Positions 1 to 4,411 of a stretch of 15,162 nucleotides of DNA are shown here, one piece after another. The stretch covers positions 1-15,162 of the forward strand of contig JBAXCX010000072.1 of NCBI GenBank assembly GCA_037141255.1. The letters run 5' to 3'. The position numbers and the translations under genes were made by a program. The stretch is from IMCC26207 sp037141255. Lineage in GTDB: Bacteria; Actinomycetota; Acidimicrobiia; Acidimicrobiales; Microtrichaceae. The notes under the pieces were generated by a model. It ran no database searches. It was not told where the DNA came from and saw only the letters and a list, made by a program, of their open reading frames with translations. The stretch's first letter is position 1. Every line of letters starts with the position of its first letter.

Positions 1-1
1 T

Positions 2-367
2 GCTGGTGTTTCAAACTGCCATGGTGCACTTTGTGAAATCACCGAGATCGTCGAGAAGCCTGACCCTGCCGATGCCCCCTCAAACCTTGCAGTCATGGGC
101 CGCTATCTGTTCACTCCAGAGATTTTTGATGTACTCGGAGACGTGCAGCCAGGAGTTGGCGGCGAGATCCAGTTGACTGATGCCATTGCGGCGCTGCTCG
201 GAAAGAGCCCCGTGTTTGGGTATGTGTTTAGCGAGGGCCGGTTCGATATTGGCAAAAAGATCGATTACCTGCGGGCCACTGTCGAACTTGCGCTTCGTCG
301 TGAAGACCTGGGACCAGAGTTCCGTGCCTTCCTAACAGAGGTCGCTCACCGTGAAGGCCTGTGCTGA
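2..367 (+). CDS. galU: UTP-glucose-1-phosphate uridylyltransferase, C-terminal part (5' end outside window)
   Basis: The reading frame is open from base 2 and ends at TGA 365-367, giving about 121 residues; the N-terminal nucleotidyltransferase half lies upstream of the window. Visible GalU signatures are VEKP near the start, then SNLAVMGRYLFTPEIFD, PGVGGEIQLTDAI and GRFDIGKKIDYLRATVELAL, in the order expected for bacterial GalU. The family makes UDP-glucose from UTP and glucose-1-phosphate in the cytoplasm, for cell-wall glycans and glycolipids. An internal ATG at 95 is not the real start, because conserved family sequence continues upstream of it. The last codons and the stop form the first unit of a 15-bp tandem repeat. 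In many actinobacteria galU is followed by molybdopterin genes and a SepX/GlpR membrane protein, which matches the neighbours here. Confidence 0.93.
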   Translation, partial: AGVSNCHGALCEITEIVEKPDPADAPSNLAVMGRYLFTPEIFDVLGDVQPGVGGEIQLTDAIAALLGKSPVFGYVFSEGRFDIGKKIDYLRATVELALRREDLGPEFRAFLTEVAHREGLC

Positions 368-421
368 GTTCACCTGTGCTGTGTTCACCTGTGCTGTGTT
401 CACCTGTGCTGTGTTCACCTG
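358..421. repeat. 15-bp tandem repeat, four units plus a stub, starting on the galU stop codon
   Basis: The unit is CCTGTGCTGTGTTCA. Unit 1 (358-372) differs at one base, A367, which creates the TGA stop of galU. Units 2-4 (373-387, 388-402, 403-417) are identical to each other and carry T at that position, followed by the stub CCTG. The array therefore looks like a duplication of the gene end in which all downstream copies lost, or never had, the stop. It fills most of the galU-moaC gap. The unit is too short and has no spacers, so it is not a CRISPR array. Confidence 0.95.
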
Positions 422-436
422 ACTGTGTCATGAGAT

Positions 437-460
437 AGGCGCGGCAACTAAGCTGCGCCT
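437..460 (+). promoter_or_regulatory. Hairpin abutting the moaC start codon, containing a possible -10 box
   Basis: AGGCGCGGC (437-445) can pair with GCTGCGCCT (452-460), a 9-bp stem with one G-U pair and the loop AACTAA. The ATG of moaC follows at once at 461. No Shine-Dalgarno sequence is visible. TAAGCT (449-454) sits where a -10 box would give transcription starting at the A of the ATG, so a leaderless mRNA is possible; in that case the hairpin would act as DNA (operator) rather than RNA. No convincing -35 box is seen. Function is inference. Confidence 0.45.
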
Positions 461-970
461 ATGTCAGACCGGGGCTTGACCCATCTTGATCCGCTCGGCC
501 GTGCACGCATGGTTGATGTGACTCCAAAGGAACCCACTCACCGACGAGCTATCGCACGTGGCCGGGTGTACATGACAACCGACACCACCTCGTTGGTTGC
601 ACGTGGAGCGATCAACAAGGGCGATGTGTTGTCGGTCGCTCGCGTTGCGGGGATCCAGGCTGCGAAACGCGCCTCTGATCTGATTCCGCTCTGTCACCCC
701 GTGCTGATGGGCGCCATGCTGGTGAATTTTCGCATCGAGGACTCGTTTATCGAGGTGGAGGCTCAGGTAGAAACCGTGGACCGCACTGGCGTCGAGATGG
801 AAGCTCTTACTGCCGTCACGGTTGCTTGCCTCACGATTTATGACATGTGCAAGTCAGTAGATCGCGCGATGGTCATTGGCGAGATTGCCCTGTGGGAGAA
901 GACCGGCGGCCGTTCTGGAACATTCCGGCGGCAATCAGAACTCGTCGGTGAGGCCGGCGAAGACGCCTAA
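461..970 (+). CDS. moaC: Cyclic pyranopterin monophosphate synthase MoaC
   Basis: 169 residues, close to the usual family length of about 160. MoaC converts 3',8-cyclo-7,8-dihydro-GTP (from MoaA) to cyclic pyranopterin monophosphate in molybdenum cofactor synthesis, in the cytoplasm. Signatures in order: LTHLDPLGRARMVDV at the N-terminus, KGDVLSVARVAGIQAAK around residue 53, LIPLCHP around 74-80 with Cys78-His79, GVEMEALTAVTVACLTIYDMCKSVD ending near 134 with conserved Lys131, and KTGGRSG near the C-terminus. Lys53 and Lys131 fall close to the catalytic lysine positions known for the family. The ATG at 461 is the only start that keeps the whole N-terminal motif. It has no Shine-Dalgarno site and is directly preceded by a hairpin. 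No moaA, moeA or moaE lies in the window. Confidence 0.95.
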   Translation: MSDRGLTHLDPLGRARMVDVTPKEPTHRRAIARGRVYMTTDTTSLVARGAINKGDVLSVARVAGIQAAKRASDLIPLCHPVLMGAMLVNFRIEDSFIEVEAQVETVDRTGVEMEALTAVTVACLTIYDMCKSVDRAMVIGEIALWEKTGGRSGTFRRQSELVGEAGEDA

Positions 971-989
971 AAGCAAGGGTTTTCTGCTC

Positions 990-1027
990 AGTAGCTCGAA
1001 TAACACTGATGTAATCCGTAAGCTACT
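990..1027. promoter_or_regulatory. Widely spaced inverted repeat in the moaC-membrane protein gap
   Basis: AGTAGCT (990-996) and AGCTACT (1021-1027) are perfect complements separated by 24 bases. The 195-bp gap (971-1165) is otherwise without a recognisable gene, and no T-tract follows, so this is not a standard terminator. It may be an operator or chance. The downstream gene probably has its own promoter somewhere in this gap, but I could not identify one with confidence. Confidence 0.25.
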
Positions 1028-1165
1028 TGTAACATTGAGCCTGAAACCGTAAAGTGTTGTTTGCGTTGAATACACCTAGCTCGCTCAGAGCTACATTTCG
1101 CACAACTCGCTGAATCGATTGTTCCCGCCGGAGCCCTCGGTTCAAGAAAAGGACTGAAACATTCA

Positions 1166-1750
1166 ATGAATGTCTCTACGTTGATCTTCTTAGGTCTCGC
1201 AGTTGTTTGGGCCATCGTGTTACTTCCAGAGGTCCTTCGCAAACTCTCGGTGGGTCGCCGCACTGACTCCATCCGCTCGTTTAATCATCAGCTTTCGGTC
1301 CTCCATCGGTCGGGTAACCGTCGCGGCGCAGACTTGCCAGGAATGCCTCGCCCAGTCAGCCGTAATTCCACTGGCGCCCGTAATTCTTCTAACAATGTGA
1401 TTGATCTTCGAGATCGGTCCAACGCTGCTGGGGCTCAGACTTCTCCGGCGAAGATCTCTCCTTCGGTGCGCCGCCGTCGGCAGGATGTACTGGTGGTCCT
1501 GAGCGCAATCGCAGTGCTGACTCTTCTCTGCACCGTTGCCTTCGGAAGTGTCTTCCTTGTTCCGTTTCTGCTGTCGGCAGCTTTACTTGTTGGCTATGTC
1601 TTCCTGCTCAATCAGGCAAATCAGTCCGCCGGAATGGTGCAGCAGAGAGCCCAACGAAGTGGCCTGGTGCCTGCCTCCTCACTTCCGAGCAGCCTGCAGA
1701 CTTCAACCGTCGGCCGTGCAACTCCAGCCCCGCGACGAGTCGCAAACTAA
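1166..1750 (+). CDS. Small three-segment membrane protein, probable SepX/GlpR-like division protein
   Basis: 194 residues. An N-terminal hydrophobic segment (about 4-22, ending WAIVLLPEVLRK) is followed by DSIRSFNHQLSVL at 34-46, a polar Arg/Ser/Asn-rich linker (50-105) and two closely spaced hydrophobic segments (about 108-125 and 127-148), then a Ser/Pro-rich tail. The WAxVLLPxxLR motif followed by a DSxRSF block is what I recall from the actinobacterial SepX/GlpR family, a septum membrane protein that in corynebacteria binds the gephyrin-like protein Glp. The position after galU and a molybdopterin gene, and just before tRNA-Ala, agrees with that family's usual locus. The protein looks shorter than the homologues I remember, mainly in the linker. 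An AAAAGGA site (1147-1153) lies 12 bases before the ATG. Identification rests on motif, topology and context. Confidence 0.6.
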   Translation: MNVSTLIFLGLAVVWAIVLLPEVLRKLSVGRRTDSIRSFNHQLSVLHRSGNRRGADLPGMPRPVSRNSTGARNSSNNVIDLRDRSNAAGAQTSPAKISPSVRRRRQDVLVVLSAIAVLTLLCTVAFGSVFLVPFLLSAALLVGYVFLLNQANQSAGMVQQRAQRSGLVPASSLPSSLQTSTVGRATPAPRRVAN

Positions 1751-1760
1751 CACCAGCCTT

Positions 1761-1790
1761 GCCGGCTTCTTGGGTAAGCCCTTCCCCGGC
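1761..1790 (+). terminator. Weak hairpin region after the membrane protein gene
   Basis: GGCTT (1764-1768) can pair with AAGCC (1776-1780) around a 7-base loop, and GCCGG (1761-1765) can alternatively pair with CCGGC (1786-1790). The gap to the tRNA is only 61 bases. There is no T-tract. This might end transcription before the tRNA or act as part of its leader; evidence is weak. Confidence 0.2.
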
Positions 1791-1811
1791 TAGTGTCAAG
1801 GTTCCTTTCCT

Positions 1812-1888
1812 GGGGGTGTAGCTCAGTTGGCTAGAGCGCTTCGGTCGCATCGAAGAGGTCGTGAGTTCGATTCTCATCACCTCCACCA
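1812..1888 (+). tRNA. tRNA-Ala (anticodon CGC)
   Basis: A full cloverleaf can be drawn: acceptor GGGGGTG (1812-1818) with CACCTCC (1878-1884), D stem GCTC/GAGC (1821-1824, 1834-1837), anticodon stem CTTCG/CGAAG (1839-1843, 1851-1855) with loop GTCGCAT, variable loop AGGTC, T stem GTGAG/CTCAT around TTCGATT. The anticodon at 1846-1848 is CGC, which reads GCG (Ala). The third acceptor pair is G-U, the classical alanine identity element, which supports the call independently. A73 is followed by an encoded CCA (1886-1888). Confidence 0.96.
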
Positions 1889-1901
1889 AAAGGTCCTCAT
1901 T

Positions 1902-1933
1902 CGAACCCCGGTCTAGCAATGGACCGGGGTTCG
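1902..1933 (+). terminator. Perfect 12-bp hairpin downstream of tRNA-Ala
   Basis: CGAACCCCGGTC (1902-1913) and GACCGGGGTTCG (1922-1933) are perfect complements around an 8-base loop. It lies 13 bases after the tRNA CCA and is a good candidate for a U-tract-less terminator of the tRNA, as is common in actinobacteria. Its right arm is also the left part of the direct repeat at 1926-1949, so it may instead be part of a recombination site. Confidence 0.6.
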
Positions 1934-1949
1934 GACAGAGCCCTATAAC
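1926..1949. repeat. Direct repeat copy 1 (possible attachment-site-like sequence)
   Basis: GGGGTTCGGACAGAGCCC followed by TATAAC. It matches 3632-3655 at 20 of 24 positions in the same orientation. It begins in the right arm of the post-tRNA hairpin and ends exactly where homology to a DJ-1/PfpI gene begins. The two copies enclose 1.7 kb of accessory genes. It could mark an old integration or deletion junction, though imperfect repeats of this length can also arise by chance. Confidence 0.4.
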
Positions 1950-2155
1950 TTGCAGAACTGTTGTCAGATCGACTCGACCTAACCGTTGATGTCAAACATG
2001 ACGAACCCTTTGTTGAGGGCGGAGACATCATCAGCTCTGCGGGGGTTTCCGCAGGTAGTGACATGGCCCTCCATCTGCTGAGGCGGCTTGCAGATATTGA
2101 CCTGGCTCGCCAGATACGGCGGGGGATTCAGTGCGATCCGCTTCCACGTGTATAG
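1949..2155 (+). pseudogene. C-terminal remnant of a DJ-1/PfpI-family (GATase1-like) protein
   Basis: The frame is open from just after a TAA at 1946-1948 to TAG at 2153-2155, about 68 codons. The stretch EGGDIISSAGVSAGSDMALHLL, continuing through RRLADIDLARQIRRGIQCDP, matches the C-terminal third of DJ-1/PfpI-type proteins (isonitrile hydratase, GlxA N-domain and relatives), where 'xSAGVSAGIDMALHL' and 'RGIQYDPQPP' are typical as I recall. The part that would hold the nucleophile-elbow cysteine is absent. No Shine-Dalgarno site is present; a TTG at 1961 is the only initiation-like codon. I read it as a dead fragment. Its last codon and stop (GTA TAG) are also the first half-site of the toxin-antitoxin operator. 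Confidence 0.7.
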
Positions 2156-2180
2156 TAATTTGCTATACATATTGGTATAC
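2150..2180. promoter_or_regulatory. Operator of the toxin-antitoxin operon: three phased GTATAG/C half-sites
   Basis: GTATAG (2150-2155), CTATAC (2163-2168, the exact inverse) and GTATAC (2175-2180, self-complementary) occur at 12-13-bp steps, about one helical turn and a fraction. The first two form a perfect 6-7-6 palindrome. The second and third form TATAC-6-GTATA. The third half-site overlaps the -10 box. Ribbon-helix-helix antitoxins are known to bind such short repeated inverted sites cooperatively and repress their own operon, so autoregulation is strongly suggested. Confidence 0.75.
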
Positions 2181-2188
2181 TTTTTGTA
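2173..2188 (+). promoter_or_regulatory. Extended -10 promoter driving a leaderless antitoxin mRNA
   Basis: TGGTATACT (2173-2181) fits an extended -10 element (TGn plus TATACT, 5 of 6 to consensus), which explains the lack of a -35 box. Six bases later is the ATG at 2188, the expected transcription start point, and there is no Shine-Dalgarno sequence. A leaderless transcript is therefore the simplest reading, common in actinobacteria. Confidence 0.65.
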
Positions 2189-2436
2189 TGGCCCAACTCG
2201 TCACTCGTGTAGATGAAGCGCTGATGCGCAAAGTTGATGAACTCGTTGCCCAAGGGGCAGCATCTAGCCGATCTGACCTCGTCAGAATGGGACTGGAGCG
2301 GATCATTGATGAACACCGCAGGCAGAGAACTGGGCGTCAGATCGCCGAGGCGTATCGACGAAGCCCGGAGACGCCTGCTGAACTCAGCGGGCTAGATGTC
2401 GCCACGAGGAGTTTGATCAACGAGGAGCCTTGGTGA
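2188..2436 (+). CDS. Ribbon-helix-helix antitoxin of MazE/VapB type
   Basis: 82 residues. Residues 2-42 have the RHH pattern: a beta strand (QLVTRVD), helix 1 (EALMRKVDELVAQG), a turn (ASSRSD) and helix 2 (LVRMGLERIIDEHRRQ). The remainder is a charged tail ending in EEPW, a C-terminal pattern typical of actinobacterial MazE-like antitoxins, which wraps the toxin. The antitoxin should neutralise the toxin encoded next and repress the operon through the phased half-sites just upstream. A longer frame starting at 2131 is rejected because it would run across the operator and promoter. The stop TGA (2434-2436) overlaps the GTG start of the toxin, so the two are translationally coupled. Confidence 0.9.
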   Translation: MAQLVTRVDEALMRKVDELVAQGAASSRSDLVRMGLERIIDEHRRQRTGRQIAEAYRRSPETPAELSGLDVATRSLINEEPW

Positions 2437-2744
2437 CGATCCCCCAACAAGGAGACATTTGGTGGGCAGAAATCGAATCTGCTCGCCGCCCAGTATTGGT
2501 GGTCACGCGCTCAGAAGCGGTCTCGGTTTTGACTGGCGTAGTGGTCGCACCTGTCACGAGGACCATCCGTTCAATCCCAACGGAGATCCAACTCGGCACC
2601 GAGGAAGGCCTGACCACGGAGTGCGTCGCCAACTTCGACAGCCTCCAACGTATTCAACGTGCAGCACTGACCGCCAAGATCGGTGAACTCGGTATTCGGG
2701 CTACCGAAATATGCCATGCACTTCGAATGATGAGCGACTGCTAG
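2433..2744 (+). CDS. MazF-family endoribonuclease toxin
   Basis: 103 residues. MazF/PemK toxins cut mRNA at short sequence motifs and are held inactive by the antitoxin. Visible family features: GDIWWAEIE at 7-15 (first strand), RRPVLVVTR at 18-26 with the conserved Arg, VVVAPVTRTIRSIPTEI at 36-52 with the conserved Thr, GLTTECVANFDSLQRI at 59-74, and a C-terminal helix ending HALRMMSDC. It is full length and undamaged. GTG at 2433 is chosen: GAGGAG (2422-2427) is 5 bases upstream and the codon overlaps the antitoxin stop; TTG at 2430 is the alternative. The cleavage sequence cannot be predicted. Confidence 0.92.
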   Translation: MTIPQQGDIWWAEIESARRPVLVVTRSEAVSVLTGVVVAPVTRTIRSIPTEIQLGTEEGLTTECVANFDSLQRIQRAALTAKIGELGIRATEICHALRMMSDC

Positions 2745-2790
2745 GTCTCGCCCTCCCGAGCAAGTCCCCACACAGTTCATTCTTGCTGCA

Positions 2791-3477
2791 TCAATTGCTC
2801 TGCGCAGCAAACGCCTCTGCCGGCAGGTCCTTTTCGCCCATGGCTATTGCCTCGAGTACTCGGTCAATCACTGCTTGTGGCTGCAGGCCCTCGGGCATCT
2901 TTGGGGCCGTGCCCTCAAGGGCACGGGTTATGAGTCCCGTTTCGGTGTGTGGCGCCCGAATGTCAAGCACCCTGATCTTTTGTCTCCGTAGTTCTCGCGC
3001 GGCCACACCCATTGCCGTTTTGGCTGCGACCTTCGACGCGCAGTAAGCCCCCATGCCGGCAATCGTCATATCGGCGGCGACACCAGTAAATGAGGCAAGG
3101 AAACCCTCAGGGTTGAGACTCGTGGTAGCGAGCGAGATGACGTTTATCACTCCGAGAGCGTTAACAGCCATCACTTCTTGCGCAACCTCATCGGAAAGTT
3201 CACTGAAGTTGCCGAAAGCTACGACGCCCGTGCAATTGATGATTCCGTCCACGGATTGCCCCTGTGAAACAGCGGTCAAGGCCGCTGCGACTTCACCCCG
3301 CTTTGTGATGTCAGCAACCGCTACGGGAAGGTCACGCAGAGCAGCAGCCAGTGAATTGGGACTTCGAACTATGAGCCTCACGTCTGCACCACGCTGACTC
3401 AGATCGTGGGCCGTAAGTTGGCCGAGGATGCCTGTAGCGCCCAGTACCACAACGGTCTTATTAGCAAAATAATTCAT
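2791..3477 (-). CDS. Short-chain dehydrogenase/reductase family protein
   Basis: 228 residues, the usual SDR size. It carries a Rossmann nucleotide-binding motif GATGILG at 13-19, an Asp at 56 (ADI) for the adenine ring, NCTG at 81-84 in place of the classical NNAG, a Ser near 129 (LASFTG) and the catalytic YCASK with Tyr145 and Lys149. It should be an NAD(P)-dependent oxidoreductase; the substrate is unknown. Arg38 after the second strand hints at NADP preference (weak). The ATG at 3475-3477 has a weak GAGAGA upstream. It converges on the toxin gene with a 46-bp gap and sits inside the repeat-bounded accessory segment. A short reading-frame scrap ends 9 bases before its start. Confidence 0.9.
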   Translation of the reverse strand: MNYFANKTVVVLGATGILGQLTAHDLSQRGADVRLIVRSPNSLAAALRDLPVAVADITKRGEVAAALTAVSQGQSVDGIINCTGVVAFGNFSELSDEVAQEVMAVNALGVINVISLATTSLNPEGFLASFTGVAADMTIAGMGAYCASKVAAKTAMGVAARELRRQKIRVLDIRAPHTETGLITRALEGTAPKMPEGLQPQAVIDRVLEAIAMGEKDLPAEAFAAQSN

Positions 3478-3486
3478 CAGTTTCTC

Positions 3487-3594
3487 TCACAGGGTGGTCA
3501 TCATGAACGTGCCGGTCTCAATGTCGTGCATGACTCGGAGCGAGTCAGTACCAACCTTCATTATGCTCTCGTTGTTGCTCGAACGGGTATCGAC
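3487..3594 (-). pseudogene. C-terminal scrap of an unknown gene, or leader peptide, upstream of the SDR
   Basis: Reading on the minus strand, the frame is open after a TAG at 3597-3595 and ends at TGA 3489-3487. It reads VDTRSSNNESIMKVGTDS, then LRVMHDIETGTFMMTTL. The composition looks protein-like rather than random. I do not recognise the family. With an ATG at 3561-3559 it could alternatively be a 24-residue leader peptide coupled to the SDR gene, whose ATG lies 9 bases after the stop. The gene-fragment reading is favoured because other truncated genes lie at this boundary. Confidence 0.3.
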
Positions 3595-3631
3595 CTAGAT
3601 GACAAGGTGGCGAACCTACGAGGCTTCTTCA

Positions 3632-3655
3632 GGGGTTCGAACAGAGTCCCATTAC
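3632..3655. repeat. Direct repeat copy 2
   Basis: GGGGTTCGAACAGAGTCC followed by CATTAC, 20/24 identical to 1926-1949 and in the same orientation. On its right side a gene beginning at 3720 (minus strand) loses its homology and stops at 3652; on its left is another scrap. The GGGGTTCGAA core resembles a tRNA T-arm, but no tRNA can be folded here. See the finding on the repeat-bounded segment. Confidence 0.4.
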
Positions 3656-3720
3656 ATGTCCGGCCGCTTGTCGCTGCATTCGGACGTTGTCTTGTAGCGG
3701 ATCACGCGAGTTTCGATCAT
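3652..3720 (-). pseudogene. Truncated start of a small ABM-like protein gene
   Basis: The minus-strand ATG (3720-3718) overlaps the stop of the upstream gene in an ATGA arrangement, the classical sign of a coupled operon partner. Its 22 codons begin MIETRVIRYKTTSECSDK, which resembles the N-terminus of small dimeric alpha-beta barrel (antibiotic-biosynthesis-monooxygenase-like) proteins, from memory of their 'MIEVRVIRYRxRPExADEN' start. It then runs into TAA at the direct repeat. A full member would be about 100 residues, so this is read as a broken gene. Confidence 0.5.
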
Positions 3721-4121
3721 GACACTCCGCGCATGCTGTTGTTACGTGCCTCGTGAGTGAGTTCGGCGAGGCCAAGGACTTCTAACAAGGGAGGAAGGTA
3801 CATTCCAAACCTGCCCCGATAGCCGTTTCGAAGTCCGTACCAGCCGCCAACCGGATTGTCGGTTGCTCGTCCAAATGCTTCGACGGTGCCAGTCGCTGGC
3901 TCCTTCTTTTCATCCGCAGCGCCGAGTGGCACCCAGTCACCCTGCGCAATGAGCCATGCATGCAGATCGTCAACTGCTCGCCACAAGTAGAGGAGCTTTG
4001 TCGACCCCACCTGGCATACCAATTCGTTTGGATCTGCATCTTGATCCCGATACATCTCGTACGCAGAGCTGCCCGGCGGAGTGGTCAACTTCCATGGATC
4101 TTCCTTGGTCCCGATAGTCAC
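3717..4121 (-). CDS. Conserved hypothetical protein, 134 aa
   Basis: The product begins MTIGTKEDPWKLTTPPG and contains VCQVGSTKLLYLWRAVDDLHAWLIAQGDWVPLGAADE around 36-70, PVGGWYGLRNGYRGRFGMYLPPLLEVLGLAELTH around 91-123 and a RNNSMRG tail. I recall near-identical blocks in uncharacterised actinobacterial proteins of about 120-130 residues; I believe they are filed under a DUF (possibly DUF6855) but am not sure. No enzyme motif is evident and no membrane segment is present. The start is GTG (4121-4119) with a good GAGGAG site (4135-4130) 8 bases before it. It overlaps the broken ABM-like gene by ATGA, suggesting both once served one function. Function unknown. Confidence 0.8.
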   Translation of the reverse strand: MTIGTKEDPWKLTTPPGSSAYEMYRDQDADPNELVCQVGSTKLLYLWRAVDDLHAWLIAQGDWVPLGAADEKKEPATGTVEAFGRATDNPVGGWYGLRNGYRGRFGMYLPPLLEVLGLAELTHEARNNSMRGVS

Positions 4122-4158
4122 GATTGCTTCTCCTCTGACGTAGATAACGCCGCTATGA

Positions 4159-4317
4159 GTTGTCTTGGACCCCGTTTATTATGTCTTGGAGCCAGACGAA
4201 ATTTCGGAGATCGCTGAGATCTTCCAAGCTACTCCCAACTCCTTGGCGGCTCGCAGGAATCGACATACCACAGCGGCCAAAACTCCGTTGGTATCAGCCA
4301 GTTGGCCAGTTCAGTAG
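4159..4317 (+). pseudogene. Possible scrap of a small HTH DNA-binding protein in an intergenic stretch
   Basis: The 290-bp gap 4122-4411 holds no clear gene. One frame, open from after TGA 4156-4158 to TAG 4315-4317, reads DEISEIAEIFQATPNSLA, then ARRNRH and LVSASWPVQ. This recalls the short MerR/AlpA-like HTH proteins with an 'EIAELLGVSxxxVxxxxRR' pattern followed by a 'GPVW' motif. The first 14 codons include a 21-bp imperfect in-frame duplication (TGTCTTGGA at 4161-4169 and 4182-4190). No Shine-Dalgarno site or ATG fits; only TTG 4165 could start it. The 9-bp repeats are alternatively two binding sites two helical turns apart upstream of the divergent minus-strand gene. Confidence 0.25.
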
Positions 4318-4411
4318 GGTTCAATGTTCAGCAGCGAGGTTCCTCTGGGGGAGTCCTGCCAAGTCCAGTGCGCTAGGAACCTAGTGAACTTGTGCCGAGG
4401 AGGCGCTAGCG

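Noticed and set aside
358..421. CRISPR array
   Set aside because: Contiguous 15-bp units without spacers and no cas genes; a simple tandem repeat.
1961..2155. A genuine small gene starting at TTG 1961
   Set aside because: The product matches only the C-terminal part of a much larger family, lacks the key cysteine region and has no ribosome site; treated as a remnant.
3630..3655. T-arm-like GGGGTTCGAAC suggesting a tRNA fragment
   Set aside because: No acceptor, D or anticodon stem can be drawn on either strand; kept only as a direct-repeat copy.
3406..3756. Plus-strand frame of 116 codons across the gap between the SDR and the 134-aa gene
   Set aside because: It overlaps the SDR start and the end of the minus-strand hypothetical gene, has no Shine-Dalgarno site and no recognised motif. 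The minus strand here gives more protein-like fragments.
4161..4190. Insertion sequence end (repeated TGTCTTGGA)
   Set aside because: The copies are direct, 21 bp apart, with no transposase and no matching inverted end seen in the window.
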